Shown piece by piece: positions 1 to 10,195 of a stretch of 64,000 nucleotides of DNA. The notes beneath the pieces are model-generated. The model saw only the letters and a list, made by a program, of their open reading frames with translations. It had not been told where the DNA came from and did not search any database. Position numbers and translations under genes: made by a program. Origin of the DNA: Achatina immaculata. Lineage: Eukaryota > Mollusca > Gastropoda > Stylommatophora > Achatinidae. The DNA lies in the NCBI GenBank assembly GCA_009760885.1, contig CM019716.1, positions 11,726,438 through 11,790,437 of the forward strand, given 5' to 3'. The stretch's first letter is position 1, and the number at the start of each line of letters is the position of its first letter.

Positions 1-15
1 GTTTTTTGTATGATT

Positions 16-76
16 AATGTGCAAACAGAGGCGGTAAAACTGTGCGTTTGTTGGTTAATAAAGCTGTTTGCACATT
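16..76. other. 13 bp perfect inverted repeat
   Basis: AATGTGCAAACAG at 16-28 is exactly complementary to CTGTTTGCACATT at 64-76, giving a 13 bp stem with a 35-base loop. No transposon end or coding sequence is recognisable around it. The rest of 77-338 shows no feature. Confidence 0.5.
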
Positions 77-338
77 ATCTGAGCTCTTTCACTACTAGCA
101 GAGTTGTTAGGTCTTCCATGCCTAGCGCTAATCAATGTTCAGCCCAGTATTTAGATGAAGTAAAGACGATCAAAGTAAAATAAGAAAAAGCACACTTCTA
201 ATCCAGTCCATGTTTTTAAACTTGAGAGTAACTTTCTGCCCAGACACCTGAACAAATTAGTCTAGCACACAGAAGAGGATAACTCGGGAGCAAAATAGTT
301 CAGTACGAGGTTTAACATTTTGTTTTAACATCTTTTAC

Positions 339-887
339 AGAATAGGCCAAGCAAAGACTGCATTTCAGAGAATGAGAAACATATTAGCTAACACATCCTT
401 ATCAATGAATGTTAGAAAACGAGTCCTAAAATGCTATATTGAACCTATCTTGTTATATGGAAGTGAATCATGGACAATAGGCAAGTCTGCACAAAAATCA
501 TTGGAAGCAGCAGAAATGTGGTTTATTAGAAGAATGTTGCGAATCCCCTGGACAGCAAAAATAACTAATGAAGAATGTATGAGAAGAGCTGGAGAGGCAA
601 AAATTCTTGTCAAAAAATAAGAGAGAGAGACAATGTACTTTCAAAGGACATGCAATGAGAAGAGGGGGCATTGAAATTATTATAACAACAGGAAATATAG
701 AAGGAAGAAGATCAAGAGGAAGACCAAGAGAAATGATACTGGGCAGTCTGACGGGATGGTGAGAGAGGAGATCACCAACTGAACTGATGGCCTGCATGAA
801 GGATCGTATACTCTGGAGAAGCATAATAATCAACGCCAGTCGGCACGGCACCTGATGATGGTGGTGATGATGATGATGATGATGATC
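339..887 (+). mobile_element. Family A non-LTR retrotransposon, 3' fragment
   Basis: This is the C-terminal end of a reverse transcriptase ORF from an RTE-like non-LTR retrotransposon, truncated at the 5' end. The reading starts at RIGQAKTAFQRMRNIL and runs through LLYGSESWTIG, RRMLRIPWTAK and GHAMRRGG to the basic RGRPRE block. It ends in a GATGAT-rich tail at about 853-887. The frame breaks near 619 and again near 762, where TGTGAG has become TGAG, so it is a pseudogene. The same family recurs at 7474, 31007, 33766, 50185 and 60657. The RTE assignment rests on the ORF end and the trinucleotide tail and is an inference. Confidence 0.8.
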
Positions 888-1013
888 ATATAACAGCTTT
901 GATTTTGCGTATATTTATATGTTTAGTTTCATATACCAGAAAGATATTCGGGTCACACAACAGATAACGTTGTGTGTTGACTACTTTTGTGTGTTTGCTT
1001 ACTGTCTACTTCT

Positions 1014-2160
1014 CTTCATTGTGTGTTTTCTTGCCGTCTACCTGTCTCTTATGTGTTTTCTTGCCGTCTACCTGTCTCATGGGTGTTTTCTTGCCGTCTA
1101 CCTGTCTCTTGTGTGTTTTCTTGCCGTCTACCTGTCTCTTGTGTGTTTTCTTGCTGTCTACCTGTCTCCGGTGTGTTTTCTTACTGTCTTCCTCCCTTTG
1201 TGTGTTTTCTTGCTGTTTACCTATCTTTTCTTATCTTTTGTGTGTTTTCTTGCTGTTTACCTATCTCTCTCCTGTGTGTTTTCTTGCTGTTTATCCCTCT
1301 CTTCTTTGTTTTCTTGCTGTCTTCCTCTCTTTTGTGTGTTTTCTTGCTATCTACCTCTCTCTCTTGTGTTTTTCGTGCTGTTAACCTCTCTCTTCTCTGT
1401 TTTCCTGCTGTCTTCTTCTCTTTTGTGCATTTTCTTGTTGTCTTCCTTTCCCTCTCTCCTGTATGTTTTCTAGCTGTCTACCTCTGTCTTCTCTGTTTTC
1501 TTGCTGTCTTCCTCTCTTTTGTGTGTTTTATTGCTGTCTACCCCTTCTCTTTCTCTTGCGTGTTTTCTTACTGTCTTCCTCTCTCTCTCCTGTGTGTTTT
1601 CTTGCTCTCTACCTCTGTCTTCTCTGTTTTCTTGCTGTCTACCTCTCTCTTCTCTGTTTTCTGTCTACCTCTGTCTTCTCTGTTTTCTTGCTGTCTACCT
1701 CTCTCTTCTCTGTTTTCTTGCTGTCTACCTCTCTCTTCTCTGTTTTCTTGCTGTCTACCTCTCTCTTCTGTTTTCTGTCTACCTCTGTCTTCTCTGTTTT
1801 CTTGCTGTCTACCTCTCTTTTGTGTGTTTTATTGCTGTCTAGCCCTTCTCTCTCTCTTGCGTGCTTTCTTACTGTCTTCCTCTCTCTCTCCTGTGTGTTT
1901 TCTTGCTGTCTACCTCTCTCTTCTCTGTTTTCTTGCTGTCTTCTTCTCTTTCTCCTGTGTGTTTTCTTGCTGTTTACCTCTCTCTTCTCAGTTTTCTTGC
2001 TGTCCTCCTATCTTTTGTGTGTTTTCTTACTGTTTACCTCTCTTTCTCCTGTGCGTTTTCTTGCTGTTATCCCTCTCATCTCTGTTTTCTTGCTGTCTTC
2101 CTCTCTTTTGTGTGTTTTCTTGCTGTCTTCCTCTCTCTCTCTTTCACTCTCATGTGTGTT
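1014..2160. repeat. CT-rich minisatellite, about 30 bp unit
   Basis: The unit is roughly TGTTTTCTTGCTGTCTACCT plus a CT-rich spacer. It is regular at 30 bp at the left end and degenerate to the right, with about 35 copies. All three plus-strand frames are open for long distances, one of them 466 codons reading FSCCLPLSSL-like repeats, because pyrimidine-rich DNA lacks stop codons. I see no start context, splice signal or codon constraint, so I do not call a gene. Confidence 0.9.
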
Positions 2161-2659
2161 TTTTTTTTCTTGTTTTCTGTTTTCTTGTCTGGGACTTCTG
2201 TCATCGGCTGAAGTTAACAAAACAGAACTGTCTCTTTGTGTTTAAAGAAGAAAAAAATATTACAATTCTCTCTCATTACTTTTCCTATCGCGAAACAATA
2301 TTCTTAATTTTGTTTTTATTTTGTCGTATTTTTTTTAACTTTTTTCCCATGATTAGTATTCAGTGTAATCTTTTACAAAATCATTGAAATATAGAAGTGC
2401 TAGAAACCGCCTAGAGTAAATCAATTCAGTTATCATTAAAATTTCATTTCTTCCATTACATTTCCGGTCCTGATTGTTACTGTTATGTAAGAGCTTGTAT
2501 TCGGTTGCATTCAGTATCGAACCTGCCCGGGGAGAAAACGATTTCTCTGGAAAGAAAATGGTCCGCTTACAAAAGTGGAGAAAATCGATTTCTCATTCTG
2601 TCTGTCCAGGAGTTTGAGGTTTCCAGTTCAAAACGTCGAGGAATAGATAGACAGAGTGA

Positions 2660-2812
2660 GACAGAGAGAGAGAGAGAGAGAGAGGGAAGGAGAGAGAGAG
2701 AAGTGAGACAGAAATAGAGGTAGAAATTAAGAAAGAAAGGGAAAAAGAGAGACAGTGATGTTGAGAGAGAGAGAGAGAGAGAAAGAGAAAGAGAGAGAGA
2801 GAAACAGACAAT
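2660..2812. repeat. GA-rich microsatellite
   Basis: Two blocks of (GA)n with AGAAAG interruptions. The preceding 2161-2659 and following 2813-3225 hold no gene or element that I recognise. Confidence 0.9.
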
Positions 2813-3224
2813 GGCGCAGTCCTCTACAGAATTAAGAACAGCTTTTGTACTTTCTTCACATCCTTCACTTGTACACATCTTTACTCCCACTCCCGGCGCC
2901 GCCATCCTCAGCGTGGAGTGTTGTATTCAAAGTTTTGGCTACACGATCCAGGAAGAAGTTGAGAACTTGGCCATGTTGATTGTTTCTGATTATTTGAACA
3001 TCAAAAACGTGTGAAGTACTGATGGCTTTTGATGAACAGCAGACAGCATTTATGTACACATTTATGTACACATTACTGGTGGTTTGTCTGTGAGATACGT
3101 TTTATGCTGAACACCCGGGATATAGAGAAAATTAATGTGATATTTTCCGTATAATACGTTTAAAATAATATTACTGGTAATAATTAATATTGTTCGTGTT
3201 AATGAAATGTTATAGAATGCGATA

Positions 3225-3335
3225 AATATTGTTGTTGATAGTAAGATAGTAATAATAAGGTGTTACAGGTGATAACAAGATATTTGTGGTGATAATAAGA
3301 TGTTTGTGGTAATAATAAGATGTTTGTGGTGATAT
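3225..3335. repeat. Degenerate AT-rich repeat, GATAATAAGATGTTTGTGGT
   Basis: Several imperfect copies of a unit of about 20 bp lead into the TTAG tract. Related GATAATAAGAT motifs recur at 5601, 6425 and 14025, so this is a common local sequence style. Confidence 0.6.
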
Positions 3336-3361
3336 AAATATATAGTTAGTTAGTTAGTTAT

Positions 3362-3393
<32 letters not shown>

Positions 3394-3394
3394 C

Positions 3395-3449
<55 letters not shown>

Positions 3450-3538
3450 CTAGTTAGTTAGTTAGTTAGTTAGTCAGTTAGATAGTTAGTTAGTTAGCTA
3501 GTTAGTTAGTTAGTTAGTTAGCTAGTTAGTTAGTTAGC

Positions 3539-3570
<32 letters not shown>

Positions 3571-3722
3571 CAGTTAGATAGTTAGTTAGTTAGCTAGTTA
3601 GTTAGTTAGTTAGTTAGTCAGTTAGTTAGTCAGTTAGATAGTTAGTTAGTTAGCTAGTTAGTTAGTTAGTTAGTTAGTCAGTTAGATAGTTAGTTAGTTA
3701 GCTAGTTAGTTAGTTAGTTAGC

Positions 3723-3820
<98 letters not shown>

Positions 3821-3857
3821 ATTAGTTAGTTAATTAGTTAGTTAGTTAGTTAGCTAA

Positions 3858-3919
<62 letters not shown>
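3336..3919. repeat. 580 bp (TTAG)n tract, tail of family H
   Basis: Almost pure TTAG repeats, with sporadic CTAG, TCAG and GATA variants that themselves recur in larger blocks. On the minus strand the tract begins directly after the stop codon of the family H reverse transcriptase (next entry). It is therefore best read as the tetranucleotide 3' tail of that retrotransposon, greatly expanded. It is not the TTAGGG telomere repeat. Confidence 0.75.
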
Positions 3920-5600
3920 GATCCTCTTGGGACAAAGGCGGCGCATAGGGCGGAGGACAAGGCTCTCCATGTCTGGCGATTCCTTGCTACTTGCTTTACT
4001 TCTTCTTCTTCGTTCACTTCTACCACCAAAAACCGCACTGTGAACCTACTGAATTCACGCATGTGGTCCTCGTTAGGTCCCGTGGTCCCCTGTGTGGTCC
4101 AAAATAGACCACACGAGTTCCACGAAAGGACCACAAGGTGTTCAGAGTATCACAGTGCTTTAGCCTGTATTCTTGGTGGGTCTCGGAAGCGGGATTGCGT
4201 GACACCGTGGTTTTCATTGCACCAGTTTGGTCTAGGGTTGGACTTTCTCACCGGAAGACCTCGACGTGTTTGGAATATCAGTGCATCCCCGCTGGGTGAG
4301 AGGCGTTAGCCCACCCAGGCCAGAGTTGGACTTTCTCACCGGAAAACCTCGACGTGTTTTGAGATACCCATGTATCACCGCCGGGTGAGAGGTGGTTACC
4401 CATCCAGCCAAGGGTTGGACTTTCTCACCGGAAAACCTCAGCGTGATTAGGATACGCAGACATCCCCGCCGGGTGAGAGGTGGTTGCCTATCTAGACTTC
4501 CCTGGTCCAGTGTCTCCGACTTCAGCATTTTGCAGTCGTGGCCGCTACCCTTCCTAGTTGTGCCCAGGATGGAGCTTTTGTCCAGGAGGATGAATCCTCG
4601 CCACTAGTGACTTCTACCCCTGGGTTGAGCCGGTTTAGGCATTATCCCAGTATGGGCGTGTTTGGGACGGGACGGACCTCTAGGGCAGAGGTACTGTGAC
4701 ATTCATAGCCTTCAAGATTCACCCCTGGTATGAGCCGGTTTAGGCAAAATTCACCAGTATGGGTGGTTATCAGGCGTTACCGACCTCTAGAGCGGAGGTG
4801 GCATGACATGTCTAGCCATCGAGTTCGACCCCTGGTGTGTGCCGGTTTAGGCATATTTCACCAGTGTAGGTGTATTTCGGACGTAGGCGGCCTCTAGAGC
4901 AGAGGTGCCGTGGTATAGCTCTCGTAGCGATACTACTGGACATATCAGCTTAAACTTCACTTTCCACCACCTTTTTCCATCGGCGCCGCACAGCAACCTT
5001 TATTTCCGCATTTACTTCCTTAACCGGGAGGAGCTTCACTCCACGCACGGCATTTGAAAAGTCAAGCCAGCAGTGACTTAACCTCTGGGACAAGCTAGTT
5101 CATGCATTTCACCCGATATGACTGCATTCAGGACGTGGCTGACCTCCAGACCAGAGGTGCCGTGATTTGACTGTTTGCTTCGCTTTATCCTTTCAACCAC
5201 CTTTTCCGCAGTGATGCTGCGCGGCAACCTCATTTGCAAATTTCTTCATTGGCCGGGAAGAGCACCGCTCCACGCACGGCAGCTGAAGATCTCGCCAACA
5301 GCGGCAGATGAGCTACCAAACGTGACACTCATCTACCCTAAGTAACTGGTTTTCAGGCGCCAGATATTCGCCCTCGCCCCTTCTCCTGTCAGTTTAAACA
5401 GTTCTGCCACGGGAAGGCCAGGAGCTGGACTTGACTGCCAGAGGCTGTTTGTGGCGCGTTTGCAGTCCTTAGAACCGCTACTTGCTTTAGATCTTTGGTG
5501 TTTCTGCTGAGCATTGTGGAACACTCCTTGGTGATAACTCTTCTTAGTGTGTCTTTGGGTCTTCCCCGCTTTCTTTTACCCGCTGGTGACCACGTAAATG
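3920..5600 (-). mobile_element. Family H retrotransposon 3' end, split by R1
   Basis: Minus-strand RT C-terminus in two pieces. Part one (about 5600-5477) reads GKRKRGRPKDTLRRV to NTKDLKQVA. Part two (3998-3920) reads ARNRQTWRALSSAL to VPRGSTN and a stop. Removing the R1 insertion at 3999-5476 and one copy of its 13 bp target duplication joins them in frame. The basic RGRPK block followed by a W-R-L-A motif is typical of the end of RTE-like ORFs. The element is truncated at its 5' end near 5600, and its tail is the TTAG tract. Confidence 0.75.
3999..5476 (-). mobile_element. Retroposon R1, copy 1, with 13 bp TSD
   Basis: A 1478 bp insertion in family H, flanked by perfect duplications GCTACTTGCTTTA at 3986-3998 and 5477-5489. 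On the minus strand it ends in a (GAA)n tail at 3999-4010, which marks target-primed retroposition. I see no RT or other ORF, so it is either non-autonomous or the 3' region of a longer element. Inside are three tandem units of about 88 bp starting near 4236, 4324 and 4413. There are also three or four units of about 105 bp starting CCCCTGG near 4618, each carrying a CCTCT-5 nt-AGAGG hairpin. A second copy lies at 19869-21176. Confidence 0.85.
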
Positions 5601-5710
5601 ATGTAAAGATGTGAGTGATAATAATAAGATATTAATAGTTATATCAAGATATTCATGGCAATAATAAGATATTAGTAGTTATATCAAGATAGTAATGGCA
5701 ATAATAAGAT
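5601..5710. repeat. 40 bp minisatellite, left part
   Basis: The unit is 40 bp, containing GATATTAGTAGTTATATC and AATGGCAATAATAAG. The array resumes at 6425, so the family B copy at 5711-6421 was inserted into it. Confidence 0.85.
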
Positions 5711-6421
5711 TCATTCATTCATTTGTATGTCCCTTGTGGGACTTTGCTTCACAAACAGCACTCCTGTAGGCCTCTCGGTTGTGAGCAAGATGGCCTGCTG
5801 CTGATGCATCCATTTCCAGATCGTCAACGATGTCTTGCAGCCATCTTCATCTTGGTCTTCCTCTTTTTCTTTTTCCCATTATGTATCCTTCCAATACGGT
5901 CTTCTCTAAATTATCATGACGTTTAATGTGTCCAAAATATTTAAGTTTTCTCTCTTTAATCCTCTTCACTAGCCAGCCTTCTTCAATATTAAGCTCTTGT
6001 AGTATAGATATATTTGTTCTTTTTTGTGTCCACGATATTTGGAGAACTCTTCTGTAGCATTTACATTCAAAGGCATTTATGTGTTTCTCAGCTGTTTTGT
6101 TAAGTGTCCAGGTCTCACAGGCATATGTTGCTATGGGAAAGATGCATGCCCTTAAAAATCTTATTTTTGTGGTTCTGTCTGCTCCTCTCCACAGATTCTT
6201 TATTTGTTTTACTTTCTGAAGAGCGATAGATGTCCTCCTTTTAATTTCCCTCATTGTATCTCCATTATTAGTTAGTAGCGATCCAAGATATTCAAAACTC
6301 TCCACTTCTTCCAGTTTTTCCTCATTGATTTCAGCTGCCTTGTTTGTTTTGTCAGTTGTCATCAATTTAGTTTTCTTTGCATTAAGATAGAGGTTCTGCT
6401 CTTCGCTGTTCTTGCGGACTG
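5711..6421 (-). mobile_element. Family B retrotransposon, 3' fragment
   Basis: Minus-strand RT remnant starting near the thumb region (KKTKLMTTDKTNKA, then FEYLGSLLTNNGD) and ending at RKRGRPR. It includes the conserved block IATYACETWTLN and the motif KYFGHIKRHDNLEKTVLEG. A 172-codon stretch (6365-5847) is uninterrupted. The 3' tail is (TGAA)n at 5711-5724. The sequence AATAATAAGAT occurs on both sides (5700-5710 and 6429-6439), but the surrounding repeat makes that duplication ambiguous. Other copies are at 52640-55730 and 62957. Confidence 0.8.
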
Positions 6422-6424
6422 AAA

Positions 6425-6612
6425 TAATAATAATAAGATATTAGTAGTTATATCAAGATATTAATGGCAATAATAAGATATTAGTAGTTATATCAAAATA
6501 TTAATGACAATAATAAGAAATTAGTAGTTATATCAAGATATTAATGGCAATAATAAGATATTAGTAGTTATATCAAGATATTAATGGCAATAATAAGATA
6601 TTAGTAGTTATA
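6425..6612. repeat. 40 bp minisatellite, right part
   Basis: About 4.7 units of the array interrupted by family B. It ends where a short family C fragment begins. Confidence 0.85.
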
Positions 6613-6613
6613 T

Positions 6614-6686
6614 TAAAGACAGGAAAAATTGGCGAACTACTTTGCGAGCCCTATGTGACGTTTAACGGCACGAGAAGGATATAAGA
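6614..6686 (+). mobile_element. Family C 3' end, 73 bp fragment
   Basis: Nearly identical to the last 70 bp of the family C copy at 37893-37965, including the ORF end and GTTTAACGGCACGAGAAGG. This is an extreme 5' truncation. 6687-6780 holds only degenerate AT-rich sequence. Confidence 0.75.
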
Positions 6687-6780
6687 TATATATAAGAAGT
6701 CATATTAGCGGTAATATGAAAATGTTGGTGCTGATGGTGAGATACTGGTGGTCATTAAAAGATAGTGGTGACAATAATTA

Positions 6781-7296
6781 GATCATCATAATCATCATCA
6801 TCATCAGGCGCCGTGCCCGTAGGCATTGCCAATCACGCGTGCCCAAAGATCTCGGTCCTTGTTAATTTCCATCAGATCAGCTGGTGATTTTTTGTTGTAT
6901 CATCGCGTCAGACTGCCCATGACCTCTTTTCTTTCTCTTGGTCTTCCCCTGCCTCTCTTCCCATTTATTTTTCCTGTTGTTATGATGCTTTCAAGCCCTC
7001 CCCTTCTCATTATATGTCCAGTAAATGATTTACTTATAGATTTTATTAGATTCCTTTCTACGTTTGCTTCTGTTAGAACTTCCCTGTTTGTCGTCTCAGC
7101 TGCCCATGGTGCTCTTAACACTCTTGTAATGATCCAAGTCTGTGTTTCTTGTAGTGATCTCAGCATGGATCTGTTGATTGTCCACTACTCACTTACATAG
7201 AGTAGGATGGGCTGAATGTATCATTGTAGAACTCTCTCTTCTCAAGTTCTGTGATAGTGATACAAGATGTCTCTCATTTCTCTGAAAGCTGTTTTG
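6781..7296 (-). mobile_element. Family D retrotransposon, 3' fragment
   Basis: Minus-strand RT C-terminus. It reads EAKTAFREMRDIL (7296 end), WIITRVLRAPWAAE, FTGHIMRRGGLESIITTG, then KRGRGRPRERKE. It ends in an (ATG)n tail, seen as ATCATC at 6781-6806. Frames are broken between 7166 and 7242. It is related to family A in layout and tail but clearly diverged in sequence. Confidence 0.75.
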
Positions 7297-7298
7297 GC

Positions 7299-7325
7299 TT
7301 CATCATCATCATTATTGTCATCGTT

Positions 7326-7369
<44 letters not shown>

Positions 7370-7478
7370 TATTGTCATCATTATTATTATTACTATAATC
7401 ATCATCATTATTATCATTATCATCATCATCATCGTCATCGTTATTGCCCGCCACTCCATCATCATCATCATCAGGTGC
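7299..7478. repeat. ATC/ATT microsatellite, 3' tail of next element
   Basis: About 180 bp of ATC and ATT triplets. On the minus strand it follows directly after the family A 3' end at 7474, so it is probably that element's tail after expansion. Confidence 0.8.
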
Positions 7479-7882
7479 CGTACCGACTGGCGTTGGCTAT
7501 TATGCTTCTCCAGAGTACCCGATCCTTCATGCAGGCCATCAGCTCAGTTGGTGATCTCCTCTCACACCATCCCGTCAGACTGTCCAGTATCATTTCTCTT
7601 GGTCTTCCTCTTGATCTTCTTCCTTCTATTTTTCCTGTTGTTATAATATTTTCAATGCCCCCTCTTCTCATTGCATGTCCTATGAAAGTACATTGTCTCT
7701 CTCTTATCTTTTTGACAAGGTTTTTTGTCTCTCCAGCTCTTCTCATACATTCTTCATTAGTTAGTTTTGCTGTCCAGGGGATTCGCAACATTCTTCTAAT
7801 AAACCACATTTCTGCTGCTTCTAATGATTTTTGTGCAGACATGCCTATTGTCCATGATTCACTTCCATATAACAAGATAGGG
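7474..7882 (-). mobile_element. Family A retrotransposon, 3' fragment
   Basis: The minus strand encodes an unbroken 134-codon RT C-terminus from LLYGSESWTIG through RRMLRIPWTAK and RRSRGRPREMILDSL to the terminal ANASRYGT. It is 5' truncated at 7882, just before the 41 bp array. Homology to the copies at 339, 31007 and 50185 is high throughout. Confidence 0.85.
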
Positions 7883-7905
7883 AGTATAAATTACTTTCTC
7901 CAATC

Positions 7906-8280
7906 ATCCCTGTTCTTGGATTTATTCTCTGCTTCCCTCCACGTGTATCCCTGTTCTTGGATTTGTTCTCTACTTCCCTCCACGTGTACCCCTGTTCTTG
8001 GATTTGTTCTCTGCTTCCCTCCACGTGTATCCCTGTTCTTGGATTTGTTCTCCGCTTCCCTCCACGTGTATCCCTGTTCTTGGATTTGTTCTCTACTTCC
8101 CTCCACGTGTATCCCTGTTCTTGGATTTGTTCTCTGCTTCCCTCCACGTGTATCCCTGTTCTTGGATTTGTTCTCTACTTCCCTCCACGTGTATCCCTGT
8201 TCTTGGATTTGTTCTCTACTTCCCTTCACGTGTATCCCTGTTCTTGGATTTGTTCTCTGCTTCCCTCCACGTGTACCCCT
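7906..8280. repeat. 41 bp minisatellite derived from RT C-terminus
   Basis: About nine copies of a 41 bp unit (CCCTGTTCTTGGATTTGTTC, then TCTACTTCCCTCCACGTGTAT). Read on the minus strand, one frame gives GYTWREVENKSKNRDT, which is the normal continuation of the adjoining family G reverse transcriptase. Since 41 is not a multiple of 3, successive units cycle through the three frames, all of which are open. Confidence 0.9.
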
Positions 8281-8712
8281 TGTCGCCGGAGCACTTTCTG
8301 AATCTCCCTTCTCCAAATAATCCCGAGCCTTCCCTGATTTCTGTTTCCTTGGTGGCCCCGCGTCAGTGCCTTGTCATCCTGGTGTCTGGTTTCCTTAGTG
8401 TCTAGCCAATCCATCTCCATTTTCTAGACATGATTTGTATGTGTATAGGCTCTTGTTCTGCTCTTTCCCGGACCTCCTCGTTCCTGGACTTGTCCTGCCA
8501 TTTAATGTTTAGAATCCTTCTCAGGCAGTAGTTCATGAATATGTATATAGTCCGTTGTATTAGCTCAGTCATCGCCCAAGATAGCAGGACCGTCGTCACC
8601 TTTGTATTAAAGAGGCTGTTTTCTGTTTTGATGTTCTTTGATGCCAAATTTTGTTAAGTTTGATAAATGCCGTCCTGACCTTGGTTATTCTAGATTTACA
8701 ATCTTTTCCTGT
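8281..8712 (-). mobile_element. Family G retrotransposon RT fragment
   Basis: Minus-strand RT remnant reading SRITKVRTAFIKLNKIW near 8710, then NYCLRRILNIKWQDKSRNEE and SRKWRWIG near 8402-8530. After that comes a frame-broken stretch leading into FRKVLRRQG and the GYTWREVENK segment at the array. The order of motifs matches RTE-like ORF ends. Several stops make it a pseudogene. Its coding end has been amplified into the array at 7906-8280. Confidence 0.7.
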
Positions 8713-9120
8713 TCCCTGGATTCATCAACTTCATGTTCATGTTCATTACGGTTTAGGCATCACAGAAACGAGAATATCCCATAATCTCTCGGCCGCCTGT
8801 GCCAGCGACATCTCCTGGAACGCGCATGAACCGCCCCACGTCATGTCCATGGACAAGGAGGAAAAGTGATCCGTGCACGATGAATGTGTGCATCTCTGTC
8901 CTCAGTAGGGAAGTTCTCACGGCCAGCTCTAGGTAGCTCTACGGCGCCGAGCTTCCAAGGGCGCAGCGGAATACATCAGCCATAGACACCAGAAACATTC
9001 ACGATACCATCACAGTCAGGGAACATCATGAGCCCCAGAAACTCACAGTGGCGCCCCGAGCATTAACTCAGTAGATGGGGCGCCAAACAGGGCTCCCAAT
9101 TCATAACACAACGGAACTGA
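8713..9120. other. Unassigned spacer with a hairpin
   Basis: GC-richer, non-repetitive sequence with no gene I can support. A perfect 9 bp inverted repeat, TGGCGCCCC at 9049-9057 and GGGGCGCCA at 9077-9085, encloses 19 nt. The right arm continues AAACAGGG, which loosely resembles a tRNA-Lys primer-binding site, but no LTR is visible. Confidence 0.4.
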
Positions 9121-9129
9121 CGCAGACAA

Positions 9130-9745
9130 ATTGTAAAGAAAGGCAAACAAGGATTTATCATTTAGAGAAGGGTAAACAAGGATTTATCATGTAGAGAAAG
9201 GCAAACAAGGATTTATCATGTAGAGAAGGGTAAACAAGGATTTATCATGCAGAGAAAGGCAAACAAGGATTTGTCATATAGAGAAAAGCAAACAGGGATT
9301 TATCATGTAGAGAAAGGCAAACAAGGATTTATCATGTAGAGAAGGGTAAACAAGGATTTATCATGCAGAGAAAGGCAAACAAGGATTTATCATGTAGAGA
9401 AAGATAAACAAGGATTTATCATGTAGAGAAAGGCAAAGCAAGGATTTATCATGTAGAGAAAGGTAAACAAGGATTTATCATGTAGAGAAAGGTAAACAAG
9501 GATTTATCATGTATAGAAAGGTAAACAAGGATTTGTCATATAGAGAAAAGCAAACAGGGATTTATCATGTAGAGAAAGGCAAACAAGGATTTATCATGTA
9601 GAGAAAGGCAAAACAAGGATTTATCATGTAGAGAAAGGCAAACAAGGATTTATCATGTAGAGAAAGACAAACAAGGATTTATCATGTAGCGAAAGGCAAA
9701 ACAAGGATTTATCATGTAGAGAAAGGTAAACAAGAATGTATCAAC
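9130..9745. repeat. 29 bp minisatellite
   Basis: About 21 copies of a 29 bp unit containing AAACAAGGATTTATCATGTA and GAGAAAGGC. Variants with AAGGGT and one-base insertions occur in recurring order, which suggests block duplication. 9746-9868 has only a G11 tract at about 9857. Confidence 0.9.
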
Positions 9746-9868
9746 TGCTGACAAAATATGTGCTATATTCTACTTCCTCAACTAGCACTCCCTCAGTTTC
9801 CATGAAGTTATTGCACGTGCTGTTCATTTTCCTTATCTTTCCTCTTCTTTGGAAGGGGGGGGGGGGTG

Positions 9869-10195
9869 ATCTGTCCAATATGCAATGTTTCTGGCTTGTC
9901 GTATTCTGTTCTTGATTTGTGCATTTCCCACCTGACTTGAGTGTCCAGGTATCTAAATCTACGCACTTGTCTCAAGATTGTTACCTGTGCTTCAACATTG
10001 CGTTTAGTTGGCTTCTTTTTTCATATCATCTTTGTTTCTATTTTCTTGATGTTTTCTCCCTTTCTGTCACTGCTGTATATAATCATTTCTGTAGACTCTT
10101 ATCAGTTTCGGTTGTTAGTATTGTATCATCTTCATACCGTATATGCTCACGTTACAGCCCGCAACTTGAATTTTTTTTCTTCCTCGTGATATTTT
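9869..10195 (-). pseudogene. RT pseudogene, downstream half (catalytic motif side)
   Basis: On the minus strand the sequence after the 41 bp array reads RYEDDTILTTETDKSLQK near 10140-10085. This is the catalytic RYADDTVL-like motif with A changed to E. Next comes RQVRRFRYLDTQ (the FKYLG region), and it ends near GKC-HCILDRS at 9869. Stops and frameshifts are frequent. The matching upstream half is at 13290-13512 and the array separates the two. The domain order places this immediately downstream of the RT motif that forms the array. Confidence 0.75.

Noticed and set aside
987..2387. 466-codon plus-strand ORF with FSCCLPLSS-type repeats
   Set aside because: Pyrimidine-rich tandem DNA lacks stop codons in all three frames. 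There is no codon preference, start context or splice signal to support a protein.
3336..3919. TTAG tract as telomere-like sequence
   Set aside because: The unit is a pure tetranucleotide, not TTAGGG or another known telomere repeat. It follows a retrotransposon stop codon and is interstitial.
9049..9095. A retroviral or LTR-retrotransposon primer-binding site
   Set aside because: The match is partial, and no LTR, gag, protease or integrase sequence is seen. Kept only as a low-interest hairpin.
9130..9745. Regular repeats as a CRISPR array
   Set aside because: Units are contiguous with no unique spacers and no cas genes, in eukaryotic DNA. The same applies to every other array in the window.
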